From assembly GCA_031472005.1 (NCBI GenBank), contig PZJY01000002.1, positions 372,001 through 436,000 on the forward strand: a stretch of 64,000 nucleotides of DNA, in the 5' to 3' direction. The notes beneath the pieces were generated by a model. The model saw nothing but the letters and a program-made list of their open reading frames with translations, searched no databases and was not told the origin of the DNA. Source of the DNA: Tetracladium setigerum (Eukaryota > Ascomycota > Leotiomycetes > Helotiales). Both the position numbers and the translations under genes were made by a program. Of the stretch, positions 23,157 to 32,633 are shown one piece after another (the stretch's first letter is position 1; each line of letters starts with the position of its first letter).

Positions 23157-24257
23157 ATGGCAGAGAAAGGTGCAGGAAATATCATGGGTGCAAGCAACGG
23201 CGCGGTCTCAAGACGTTCCGCACGTGTCTATACAGAGGAGCATGAGAGCAGTGTTGAAATGGGCAATGTAGGTCACGGCCAGGGCAGTTGTTCGAGCAGC
23301 TCGGTCTATGGAAGTGGGGATGAGAGGGCTGATCGAGAGAAGGGTTCGCGCAACAATAAACGCAGCTCGTCTGGCAGTTGTACTGGGTACGAAGATGGCA
23401 TGGTCCAAATGGTGGATACAGGCAGAGACTTGAAAGGAATGTTCCCTGCTACCTTTGAAGGCATGGGCAAGGAAGGTATGATATCTCCCCTCTTCTGCTT
23501 GCGGGTCATTTACTAAAAGCCTACAGTTGCGAAGGTTCTCCAAGCAGCAAAGCATCCAGTCGAGGGCCTTCCAGCCAACTTTGGTGTCATTGTTCCTGGT
23601 GCGATCTACCGCTCGAGCTTTCCAACCGTTAAGGACCATGAGTTCATTGAATCACTCTCTCTGAAGACTGTAGTGTGAGATACTCCTCTCTTTCCAATAG
23701 TATACCTGTCTAATTATAAATAGTACTCTTGTCGACAAGGAGTATCCTCCCGAGTTTCTTCCCTTCCTCAAGGCCAACGGCATTCAACACTTTGTTATTG
23801 ACATGAAGGGTACGAAGAAGGTTGCAATTCCAGAGAAGATCATGCACCAGATCCTGGACATCGCATTGGATAAATCAAACCACCCAATATTGATTCATTG
23901 CAACCATGGCAAGGTATGTTTCTCTCTTTATCAGACATACCTACAATACACAAGGCTAACTCTCAATAGCATCGTACAGGTTGTGCCGCAGCAGTCATCC
24001 GACACATTTCAGGCTGGAACGTTCAAGATATCGTCGAAGAATACCGAGCCATTGCAGAACCCAAGGTCCGAGACTGCGACATCCAGTACATCACTGATTA
24101 CGAAGTCGGCAGCCTTCGAGGTCTCTTTCTACGTCCCCGGCCATCCAGCCGCATCTACGACCACATCAATATGGGAGATGAGAAGACACAACAATTCGCC
24201 TTTGCTGCCGCCTGCTTCATCTTCGTCTGTACCATGATCTCCTACTTGCGTTACTAG
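23157..24257 (+). CDS. SIW14: Siw14-type inositol-pyrophosphate/tyrosine phosphatase
   Basis: Four exons, 23157-23475, 23527-23674, 23724-23913, 23970-24257, all with GT-AG introns and matching phases; product 314 residues. Siw14-type phosphatases remove the 5-beta-phosphate from inositol pyrophosphates and belong to the cysteine-based PTP superfamily. Core: ANFGVIVPGAIYRSSFP, TLVDKEYPPEFLPFLKANGI, and the catalytic HCX5R loop HCNHGKHRTGC, which is assembled across intron 3. Downstream is RDCDIQYITDY. The first ~100 residues are Ser/Gly-rich and probably disordered. Unusually, the C terminus ends in a hydrophobic stretch (FAFAAACFIFVCTMISYLRY), so this protein may be tail-anchored in a membrane rather than soluble. 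Confidence 0.92.
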
Positions 24258-25451
24258 TTCATCTTTTTCGAAAAAGAAATAGAGAACAAGAACAGAGTGT
24301 AGTACCAACCAAAAGAAAGCTGGGTTCTTCCACAAGAGAATTTCTCGGCTATGGGAGGGTTATGATTGTTTTTTTTTCCGGGAGTTGCATAGGGTGTTAC
24401 TTCTCCTTTCAATTTTCTTCGCAATGGGCAGGCAAAGCAAGCATCGCATCGCATGATAAAGAAAGGCGTTTTTGGTGTCCAACCGTCCGACTTACTGTCT
24501 GTCTGGTTTTGTTGTCTTCATTTATATTCCCTTCCGGCGCTTAATTTGGAGTTTTTTGTGCAGGGTGGTTTTCTTTTGTTAGAGATGTGCCGGTAGATTG
24601 TCAAATGCAGCGCGCGATAACTGCCGGCCTCTTGCTTTGGGTGGGAATGACAATGGAAGAAAGACAAAGGGGAAAAGTTCGATTGAGTTGGTGGAGTTTT
24701 TTTTTGGTTCACCCTGTCCTTTATACGGATGGATGGATGATGGGGTTGGAACTCTTTTTTGTTCGTGTTTTCACTCTCCTTTTTTCATGCTTTGGGGGTG
24801 AGATTGGGAAAGAAAGGAGTATTGGCATTCTTTTTTTGCTAAGTCGAACCTTTCTTTCTCTCTCTATTATTATGCCTCGATTTGTAGTTTTAGTCGTTCT
24901 CTTCTTTTTCTCTGGTTGAGAAGAGAGGATGGAAAATATTATAATCAGACCACCAATACCTGGCTGGTTTCTGAATATTTGGCATGGCATAGCTAAATCG
25001 GTTGTGAGGGTCTTGCCCACTTGGTTGCTGCATTCCATTCCATTCCGTCGGTTTTTGATCCAAGGGAATTCTATCGCTCTACTTCGTATCACTAGACAAA
25101 CTCCACCACACCCTACCTACCTACCCACTGTACTGAAGGAAATCTTCCCATCTCCGTTGAAGGACATACCAAGACTAACGTAACGAAGAATACGAGTTAT
25201 GTGGTTACCATACGGCTTTTGCTTTTTGAATGGAATGCATTTATGGTAACCGAACATAACTTTTTTTTCCTTCGTCCCAAGGTCGGTTAGTAAGCTCGCC
25301 GCTTCTACTCAGCCGCTATTTACCCTCGGCTCACCCTCTCCTCGCCCAGCTTACCTGAGCAGCTTATTTAATGTGATGAAGCACCGTGTGTGGAATGTAG
25401 TATTGCAGAATCACTGAAATTAACGAAGTCTGCCCACAACCCATTATTCGC
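24258..25451. other. Intergenic region with T-rich tracts
   Basis: About 1.2 kb with poly-T and T/G-rich tracts to 24920 and no recognisable gene. It contains an inverted repeat at 25196-25260. Confidence 0.45.
25196..25260. repeat. Imperfect inverted repeat, 17- and 19-base arms
   Basis: GTTATGTGGTTACCATA (25196-25212) and TATGGTAACCGAACATAAC (25242-25260) are reverse complements except for two extra bases in the second arm. The loop is 29 bases. Confidence 0.65.
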
Positions 25452-26168
25452 ATGCCCACCCTATCTTCCCGCCGAACCAAAGTCTATTTTGGCCAAAACC
25501 CTTTCGCTGACATCAAATTCGGCCCAGCACCAGCTCCCAAGATCTTGATTACTAGAGCTGACATTGAAAGGAATTCGAAAAAGAAACTGGATGATAGAGA
25601 TCTAGAAGAAGCCAGCGGCCCTCCCTCTTCAAGCGAGTCCGTTGCATTTCAAAAAGAGACTAAGTTAGAAGAGCTGCTGGTCAGTTTTCGTAGAGTTCGT
25701 CAGTATATGGTCACTCCGCACTTGATGCGAAAGCGAAAAAAGAGGCTGAGGAGCGTAAAGCGCAAGAGAGGTTCAACACTTGCTCTGCGAACCTTGGACT
25801 TGAGCATCCAGATACTCTTTCCAGTTTGAACACCTTAGCTTCTTTGTCTCCGGAATCAGAGAAAGTCCACTTTAGCTGAAGGACTGTTTTGTTATGCCTA
25901 CGAGGTTCAGAAAGACCTTTTGATCACCGAGGATCCGGATGCTTTGCCAGGTGTGGCCACTTAATACGTGGTGAGATTAATGATACTGAGGAGCAGTCAT
26001 CTTCCTCATCTCAAGATCTTCCATCGCTTCCGGGCAGAGTTTTCGGCGATTAAGAGTGGTCTTACTGTACCTGGAGGAAAATTGAGAAGCTATTCGCTTA
26101 GCGGCATTAGCACATGGGTAGATTTTGGATCTGGCTGGTATGAAATACGGAAGGGTGGGCGGGAATAG
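25452..26168 (+). pseudogene. Relic of a kinesin-light-chain-type TPR protein
   Basis: An ATG at 25453 opens 125 codons (MPTLSSRRTKVYFGQNPF...), but the recognisable part lies in another frame: about 25781-25850 reads NLGLEHPDTLSSLNTLASL, the diagnostic end of a TPR_12 unit, and after stops there is AYEVQKDLLITEDPDAL, like the start of the next unit. A last open stretch (25968-26168) ends in STWVDFGSGWYEIRKGGRE. No set of introns I tried joins these pieces cleanly, so I read it as a decayed gene. It lies 1.4 kb from a TPR-bearing NLR on the other strand, but its repeat sequence is different, so it is not a recent copy of it. Confidence 0.4.
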
Positions 26169-26378
26169 TAGAAGGAAGTAACAAAGAGGCGAGAATATAG
26201 ATATTGTTTTCTGATGAGTACTTGCGAGAAATATGAACCGAAAGGGAGGCGTTTGTATGATAATGTACTGTATTGTACAATCAGATCTCCTCTGTTGAAG
26301 ACTACTAGAAGCCCCTCTCCAAGACCTTCATCCCAGGAACCACTCCTTAGAAAATCTTAGAATTGACATTCGGTCATC

Positions 26379-27164
26379 CTAAAAATCAAGTAATTCACCC
26401 TCGCCATGTATCGAGGTTTTCCACTGCTCGTGCTCGCCAAACCCGCTCAGGAGTGGCTGAACATACTCGCTGTCTTCTGGCTTCTCGAAATAGGTGCCTC
26501 CACTTGCGAGAATTGCCTGGCATCGCTCCTCCATCGTACTTGCATCGTGAATAGTCTTCAAAGGAACACCAATACTCAACGCATCCTTCACATCTCTCGG
26601 GCCATTAAACCTCAATAGGCAAACGCCCCCCTTCTTCGGCCAGGCCAAGTATAAGATCTCCTTTTCGCGCGGAAAGACGCTGCGCATCTTGTACCCAGTA
26701 GCCCACTCGTAATCTCCAAAGTCTTCCCACCACTTGCCTCCTATAGTCCGTAATCGCTTGCAAAACTCGTCTTCTTCGGCCGCATTATGGGAACGAGGGG
26801 TTGAGCGAGAGCGATCCAGCTGAAGATAGTCCAGCTCGACTGGGTCGACTCCCTCTGCGACGATCAGCCCCCCGACACTCGGCCAGCCGCGTACGACAGT
26901 GCCGCTAAGACTCTGTTCGAGTGGATCATACCGATCCAAGGTGTCTGGATCCACTAGAGAGCGAAAGACGTCCCACCTGCCATCGCGACCGTATTTCAGG
27001 TAATCTTCTCGCTCCTTCGCGAACTTTGCCTTGTCTTCCTCTGACAGTTCGGGCATGTCATCGACTTTCTTGTTGTGAGGAGGCATTTTCCTTACGGCAG
27101 TCCAGGTTACCAGGGCTAGTGTTGAGAGTAGCAGGAGCCGTTGTAGGAGGGTAGGATTACGCAT
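26379..27164 (-). CDS. Uncharacterised fungal protein with N-terminal membrane anchor
   Basis: A single-exon ORF of 261 residues starting at an ATG (27162-27164). Residues 6-24 (LLQRLLLLSTLALVTWTAV) form a signal anchor or signal peptide, followed by a charged stretch (ELSEEDKAKFAKEREDYLKYGRDGRW). The rest is a compact domain with WPSVGGLIVAEGVDPVELDY, IGGKWWEDFGDYEWATGYKM, EILYLAWPKKGGVCLLRFN and TMEERCQAILASGGTYFEKP. I do not recognise the family. Composition is protein-like throughout and there are no Cys pairs or obvious catalytic motif. Confidence 0.75.
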   Translation of the reverse strand: MRNPTLLQRLLLLSTLALVTWTAVRKMPPHNKKVDDMPELSEEDKAKFAKEREDYLKYGRDGRWDVFRSLVDPDTLDRYDPLEQSLSGTVVRGWPSVGGLIVAEGVDPVELDYLQLDRSRSTPRSHNAAEEDEFCKRLRTIGGKWWEDFGDYEWATGYKMRSVFPREKEILYLAWPKKGGVCLLRFNGPRDVKDALSIGVPLKTIHDASTMEERCQAILASGGTYFEKPEDSEYVQPLLSGFGEHEQWKTSIHGEGELLDF

Positions 27165-27550
27165 GACTTGAGAGATGCTTGTGAAAAGAGGGCGAGGTGA
27201 GAGTGCTTGGGCCTTGGTTTGTATTGCAATAAAGATGTAGTGTTCGATTCGTGAACAGAGGAAAACTGAGAAGATGTAATGGGAAAGCGCTGGGAGAATT
27301 TTTTTAGGGTTAACCCTAACCCTAGTTATATGCAGCCTAGCTCAGGAACTGCCAAGACACCTGATACGCTGTATTTTACTAACTGTATAGTATAGTTCGT
27401 ACCAGGGTTAGAGTATCTAAATTTTTCTATAAAAAGTAGACTACTTCAGTATTGTTACACAGTGGCCACTCATGGAAAGTTAAGTATTCTATAACGTGTC
27501 CATACGACCACTCTATACCCCTACACCCCTATCAAATGTAATATAAACCA
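27165..27550. other. AT-rich spacer with telomere-like motif
   Basis: A 386-bp gap between two minus-strand genes. It contains a telomere-like core at 27304-27325 and an otherwise AT-rich sequence. Confidence 0.5.
27304..27325. repeat. Short interstitial telomere-like motif
   Basis: One TTAGGG is followed, after a GTTAA-type turn, by two CCCTAA/CCCTAG units, giving a head-to-head arrangement of the ascomycete telomere repeat. Only about 22 bases long. Confidence 0.5.
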
Positions 27551-30500
27551 CTAAGCCTCAGCTTGCCACTCAAGCAACCCTCTCGAACATGATATAGTGT
27601 TAGGATGTTCGATTCCTAGTATTTCCTCTTGCAACGTAACACATTTTTCTAACAATCCCAAAGCCTCCTGACGGCGACCAAGCTGCTTCCATGTAACAGC
27701 CAGATTTTCCATGCTTGTCAGCGTGGAAGGGTGATCGTGGCCCAGCACCCTCGAACTCGTATCCATCACCAGCACTTCCAATTCCTCCGCCTCCTTCCAG
27801 CGGCCCTGGTTCCAGTATGTTAAGGCTAGATTTGCCATGCTAGTTAGCGTGTCAGGATGCTCGTTACCCAATACCCTCTTCCTCGTCTCCATCACCAGCA
27901 CTTTCAAGTCCTCTGCCTCCTTCCAGCGGCTCTGGCTTGAATATGTCCCGGCCAGGTTTCCCATGCTAACCAGCGTTTCAGGATGCTCCTGGCCCAATAC
28001 CCTCTTTCTCGTGTCCGTCACTAGCATAAATAATTTCTCTGCCTCCTTCCAGCGGCCCTGGTTCCAAAATGTCGAGGCAAGATTCGACATGCTCGTCAGC
28101 GTGTCTGGATGCTCCTGGCCCAACACTCTCGAACTCGTCTCCATCACTAGCACTTCCAAGTCTTCGGCTTTCTTCCAGCAGCCCTGGTTCCGGTATATCG
28201 AGGCCAGATTCGCCATGCTCGTTAGCGTATCTGGATGCTCCTGGCCCAGCACCTTCGAACTCGTCTCCATCACCAGCACTCCCAACTCTTCGGCCTCCTT
28301 CCAGCGGCCCTGGTTCAAAAATATCGAGGCCAGATTCGCCATGCTCGTCAGTGTGTCTGGATGCTCCTGGCCCAACATTCTCTTTCTCGTCTCTATTACT
28401 AGCACTTTCAGGTCTTCGGCCTCCTTCCAGCGGCCCTGAATCCAAAATGTTGAGGCCAGATTTGCTATGCTTGTCAAAGTAGAAGGGTGCTCCTGGCCCA
28501 ACATCCTCTTCCTCGTCCCTGTAACTTCATGGAAATATCCCTCCGCCTCATCGTACCTCCCGTCCTTCAGCAAAGTACGTGCACATTTATCGACTAAGTT
28601 CATCCTACTCTCATTATCACCACCAGGAAGTTCAGATGATAGAGCGGACTTAGCGTGTGGTAGTAATCGTCTCCATTTACTTCTATTTCCGTGATTATCG
28701 TCTGGGAAAACCTGAAGCAGATGTGTAAGAGCTACTGCAGTCCATTTATCAAGTAAGTCCTGTCTTTGAAGCCAATTCCGTGTCGCGAGATGCACTAGTC
28801 GGTGGAGATCGAGTGCGGACTCAGCCGGTCGTTTAGTGATGAATGAGTAAGCGTGGAGAATTTCTATTGGATCTGATTCTTTGGCTGATGGGGCCGCTGG
28901 CAGAAGAGCTAGCGGTATATCCTTACGGTCTATGCAAGCCATGAACAACAGAGTATCAGCAGCCAGTGCATTGCAGCGTTGAATCTGCTCAAATGAAATG
29001 CGCCAAGTCATCGCAATACTAGGGTGTTGCCCATTATCATATTCTTCCCTGGAATCCACACTATGTTCTTTCTTTTGCTTAGCCAGTAGCGATAGATAGG
29101 CCTTAGGCCTTATGTTATTGACATTCATATAGGCTGCTGCTTGTATTATCGCTAGCGGCAGGTACGCAAGCTCTTGAAGCAGGAGATTTGACTCCCCTTG
29201 CTCGCTTGCTGGGATAGTCAAATACGTTCCTAGAATCCTTTGAGCTAGATTCTGTTCTTTCTCTGGCAATTCCACAATGTTTCGTGGTGCTAGCGTAGCA
29301 GCAACATTTCTGTCAGATGTTGTAAAGACGATAGCTCCTTGCTTAGAACTTGGTAGGTACTCGATCAAGCTGACTCGCTTAGACGAGCCGGCCGTTTCCA
29401 GTGTCTCATCTTCCACATTATCGAATATAAGTAGCCACTGCCCTGTGTTTTCTTTACTTAAGTGGAGTTGAACCAGCTTCTTAACGTCCACGTTTTCATT
29501 ATCCCACTCTGGAATTTTAAGCCGCCGAGCAATCTGCGTGTATGCTTGATTGTAGCTCTCAATGTCGTTTGCAGGTATCCAGAATACCGAGCAACGATCA
29601 CGCTCTTGTCTTGTTCTGTATGCTAACACGAGCGCTAGCTGCGTTTTGCCTATTCCACCCAGGCCAGTAATTGCGACCTTCCTTGTTGACGATTCGACGA
29701 AGAGCATCCTTTCTAGCTCGTCAAGTTGAGATTCGCGACCTACAAATCGATCGTTTTTGTCAAATGGTACGATGAATGGTGTAGTATTGACTGCAGATCG
29801 AACTTTAGTACGTGTAAGATAAACTTATGCAAAACGCACCTTTATTAACCTCCTCGTCCAGTCTACTCAATGCTCTCTCCTTTCCTTCGCCATATTTAAA
29901 TTCCATAGATACCTCAAGAATCCCTATCAGAGCGTATGCCATGTCTTCTTCTTCCCTTGTCTTGCGGCCCTCCATCCATTTCTTTCGCTCTTCTAAGCTG
30001 AAATTGTCCAGCGGGCTACCCCGTAGAATTTCGACTGGGATGCGAGTAATCTCATGTATTTCCTGCTCGAGGGATTCTTTATCACCTAGTCGTTGAGCAT
30101 CTAATGAAAAAAACTCCACAGATTCTGGAGCTATGAGTTCTTGAAGTGTCCAGCCTCGAGTAAACCATCTACTCGCCCGAAAAGATGCCTCCCATGGGTG
30201 TAGCTGTGGGTTCATTATCTCTGTTGAGACGTCTGTGAGGAATACGTAACATCTTGCTGCATTTCTATACCATTGGTACATAGAGTTGATTGCGTTCGAA
30301 AGCTCATTAAGGTTCCATTTGTCGATGCAACACGTGTCGACCCAGAAGTATTGTAGATTGTCACGTTCCGCTTGCTCGCCGCAGAAGAGAATCTTGTTAT
30401 ATCCAGACCCGATTTTACCAGTATTGTTCACTAGATCATCGAATAGAAACTCATCACCACCCCAAGTGTGCGAGAGTATAGCATATGGGGGAATGATTTT

Positions 30501-30557
30501 GCGGCTAAAATCGGTCGAGGTTAGCCTCCTCGAGTCATCGAAGTGAAGAAGTCGCAT
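27551..30557 (-). CDS. HET-NB-ARC-TPR NLR (STAND) receptor
   Basis: Fungal NLR-type gene implicated by family in heterokaryon incompatibility and non-self response. Exon 1 (30557-29840) and exon 2 (29790-27551) flank a 49-nt intron with GTGCGT donor, TACTAAAG branch and CTGCAG acceptor; phase 1 fits exactly, giving 985 residues. Residues 1-239 are a HET domain: PPYAILSHTWGGDEF, YFWVDTCCIDKWN, SRWFTRGWTLQELIAPE, EEEDMAYALIGILEV. The NB-ARC follows: PFIVPFDKNDRFVGRE, Walker A GLGGIGKTQLA (K288), Walker B WLLIFDNVED (about 359-367), GAIVFTTSDRNVA, LPLAIIQAAAYM, and LHRLVHLATRNWL in the winged-helix region. From about residue 647 come eight 42-residue kinesin-light-chain-type TPR units with the core RVLGQEHPDTLTSMANLAS, six of them nearly identical. 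The start is the MRLLHFDD ATG, as in other HET proteins. The HET exon and NB-ARC exon are one gene, not two. Confidence 0.92.
27560..28570 (-). repeat. 126-bp near-identical coding repeats (TPR array)
   Basis: Eight tandem 126-bp units inside the NLR gene encode 42-residue TPRs. The central units differ at few positions, mainly in the segment after KEAE (LKVLVIETRKRM, LGVLVMETSSKV, LEVLVMETSSRV, LFMLVTDTRKRV) and in the helix ending (IFLNQGRW, IYRNQGCW, TFWNQGRW, TYSSQSRW). High similarity between units is typical of fungal NLR ligand-sensing arrays that expand and shuffle. Confidence 0.85.
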
Positions 30558-30965
30558 TGTGACAAAAGCAGTTCTAGGACACAATCACAAGCCTATGGCA
30601 ATCAAGCAAGTGAGCGCTTGGTTTGCAGGCAGCCCGTATGAGGTTGTTGGATAGCTGGAAACCATAACGTTGTCCAAGCGGTTATTGAGACGAACGCAGC
30701 AGGGAGGAAAGGGTTAGAGCAGCCGCTCAATCGCTCATGGATGATTTGAGGCTTGTCAAATGAGGCTATTTACATAGGTGAGGCTCATGGATAAGCGCAA
30801 ATACCGCCAAGCACTACCCCGGATCATACACTGATTAGTCAAATAGCCTGTTAAGCAAGCGACGTTAAGTACCACCATCTTAGCCTTCGTGGATAAGTAC
30901 TTCCTCATATAACCTTTGCTACATCGAATAGCAGATGTGCAGACCGTCCACTGCCCCAGGCCCAA
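30558..30965. promoter_or_regulatory. Shared divergent promoter of the two HET-domain genes
   Basis: A 408-bp gap between the divergent starts of the HET-NB-ARC-TPR and HET-WD40 genes. No coding signal or named motif was recognised; coregulation is an inference from arrangement. Confidence 0.45.
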
Positions 30966-32633
30966 ATGCGTCTTCTAAAGGTAGAAGCAAACGGCGAATT
31001 TGGCCTCACGAACGATATCATCCACCCCACAACGCCTTATGCGATACTTTCACACACCTGGGGAGAAGATGATGAAGAGGTCACCTTCGAGGACCTGAAG
31101 GATGGCTCTGGGAAGACGAAAAAAGGATATATAAAGCTTCGGTTCTGTGGACAGCAGGCCGCGCGTGATGGCCTACAATACTTCTGGGTGGACACTTGCT
31201 GCATTAATAAATCGAGGGACAGTGAGCTTTCGGAAGCTATCAACTCCATGTTTCGCTGGTATCGCCAAGCGGCAAGATGCTATGTGTATCTGGCAGATGT
31301 TTGGACAAAAGACCAAATAGTCACGTCTTTAAAGCTATGGGAAGTAGCCTTTGGGCATAGTCGATGGTTTACCCGTGGTTGGACACTTCAAGAGCTTATC
31401 GCGCCGCCAATAGTAGAGTTCTTCTCCTCGAATGGCAACCGACTCGGTGATAAGAAATCATTAGAGGTACAGCTTCATAAAATAACGGGGATTCCTGTTC
31501 TCGCTCTTCGAGGCAGGCCTCTTTCTGATTTTAGCTTCGACGAGCGAGTGTTATGGGCACGAAATCGGACTACTAAGCGTGAAGAAGACCTTGCTTACTC
31601 CCTGCTAGGCATCTTGGACATCTCAATACCAGTTATCTATGGTGAGGGGAAGAAGAACGCATTCCGTAGGCTAAACCGAGAATGGAAATACCGACTCGAC
31701 GAACTTTCACAGGCTACCTCGAATTATGCTCAGCTGTTAGGCACGTTGCTGCAGACGCTCGAGGGGCACAACGGCTGGGTCAGCTCAGTAGCCTTCTCGC
31801 CCGACTCGAGACTACTAGCGTCAGGATCGGAAGACAAGACAGTGCGGCTATGGGACGCTAGCACAGGCACACTGCTGCAGACGCTCGAGGGCCATTCCAG
31901 CTACGTCAGCTCCGTGGCCTTCTCGCCAGATGGCAAGGTGGTAGCCTCAGGAACAGAAGACAAGATAGTGCGGCTCTGGGACGCGGCCACTATCGCACTG
32001 CTACAGACGCTCGAAGTGCACAGCGGCCGGGTCAGGTCAGTAGCCTTCTCGCCCGACTCGAGGCTGCTGGCGTCGGTATCGACAGACACGACAGTGCGGC
32101 TTTGGGACGCGGCCAGTGGCGAGCTACTACAGACGCTCGAGGGGCACAGCGGCTGGGTTATCTCAGTAGCTTTCTCACCCAACTCGTGGCTACTGGCGTC
32201 GGCATCAGCAGACAAAACAGTGCGGCTCTGGGACGTGGCCACTGGCGCGCTGCTGCAGACGCTCGAAGGGCACAGCGGCTGGGCCAGGTCAGTAGCCTTC
32301 TCGCCCAATTTAAGGCTATTGGCGTCGGCATCGGCAGACAAAACAGTGCGGCTCTGGGACGCGGCCAGTGGCGCGCTGCTGCAGACGCTTAAGAGGCATA
32401 GTGGCCCGGTCTGGTCAGTAGCCTTTTCGCCCGACTCAAGGCTGCTCGCGTCAGGATCGGAAGATAAGACGGTGCGGCTCTGGGACGTGGCCACTAGCGC
32501 GCTGCTGCAGACGCTCGAAGGGCACAGCGGTCGGGTCAGGTCAGTAGTCTTCTCGCCCGACTCGAGGCTGCTGGCGTCTGCATCAGAAGACAAGACGGTA
32601 CGGCTTTGGGGCGCGGCCGCCGACACACTGTAA
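30966..32633 (+). CDS. HET domain fused directly to seven WD40 repeats (no NACHT)
   Basis: A single-exon, 555-residue protein from the ATG at 30966. Residues 1 to about 245 are a HET domain: PYAILSHTWGEDDEE, YFWVDTCCINKS, SRWFTRGWTLQELIAPP, REEDLAYSLLGILDI, VIYGEGKKNAFRRLNREW. A linker of about 15 residues leads straight into seven 42-residue WD40 units (from residue ~259), each reading LLQTLEGHSGxVxSVAFSPDS then RLLASxSEDKTVRLWD. Seven units make a complete propeller. Podospora HET-E/HET-D have a NACHT NTPase between these parts; here no P-loop exists. Units vary mainly around the GHSG-x-V-x site and before DKTV, positions matching the variable ligand face in HET-E/D. The frame is fully open, with no decay. 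It diverges from an NB-ARC-bearing HET gene and could be a partner, a decoy/regulator or a deletion derivative. Confidence 0.92.
   Translation: MRLLKVEANGEFGLTNDIIHPTTPYAILSHTWGEDDEEVTFEDLKDGSGKTKKGYIKLRFCGQQAARDGLQYFWVDTCCINKSRDSELSEAINSMFRWYRQAARCYVYLADVWTKDQIVTSLKLWEVAFGHSRWFTRGWTLQELIAPPIVEFFSSNGNRLGDKKSLEVQLHKITGIPVLALRGRPLSDFSFDERVLWARNRTTKREEDLAYSLLGILDISIPVIYGEGKKNAFRRLNREWKYRLDELSQATSNYAQLLGTLLQTLEGHNGWVSSVAFSPDSRLLASGSEDKTVRLWDASTGTLLQTLEGHSSYVSSVAFSPDGKVVASGTEDKIVRLWDAATIALLQTLEVHSGRVRSVAFSPDSRLLASVSTDTTVRLWDAASGELLQTLEGHSGWVISVAFSPNSWLLASASADKTVRLWDVATGALLQTLEGHSGWARSVAFSPNLRLLASASADKTVRLWDAASGALLQTLKRHSGPVWSVAFSPDSRLLASGSEDKTVRLWDVATSALLQTLEGHSGRVRSVVFSPDSRLLASASEDKTVRLWGAAADTL
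31740..32633 (+). repeat. 126-bp near-identical coding repeats (WD40 array)
   Basis: Seven tandem 126-bp units encode the WD40 propeller. The DNA of the units is nearly identical apart from a few codons clustered at the same positions in each unit, suggesting recent amplification or gene conversion between units. Confidence 0.88.

Noticed and set aside
24350..24930. T-rich tracts as transposon poly-A tails
   Set aside because: No open frame, target duplication or matching body sequence accompanies them.
27837..28482. Long plus-strand frames opposite the NLR TPR array
   Set aside because: They are antisense shadows of the 126-bp repeats; the repeated peptides only mirror the TPR DNA.
29805..30584. 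HET domain as a stand-alone 259-residue gene
   Set aside because: Its last residues are intron read-through; a 49-nt intron with good branch site joins it in phase to the NB-ARC exon. Its apparent start at 30584 is TTG.
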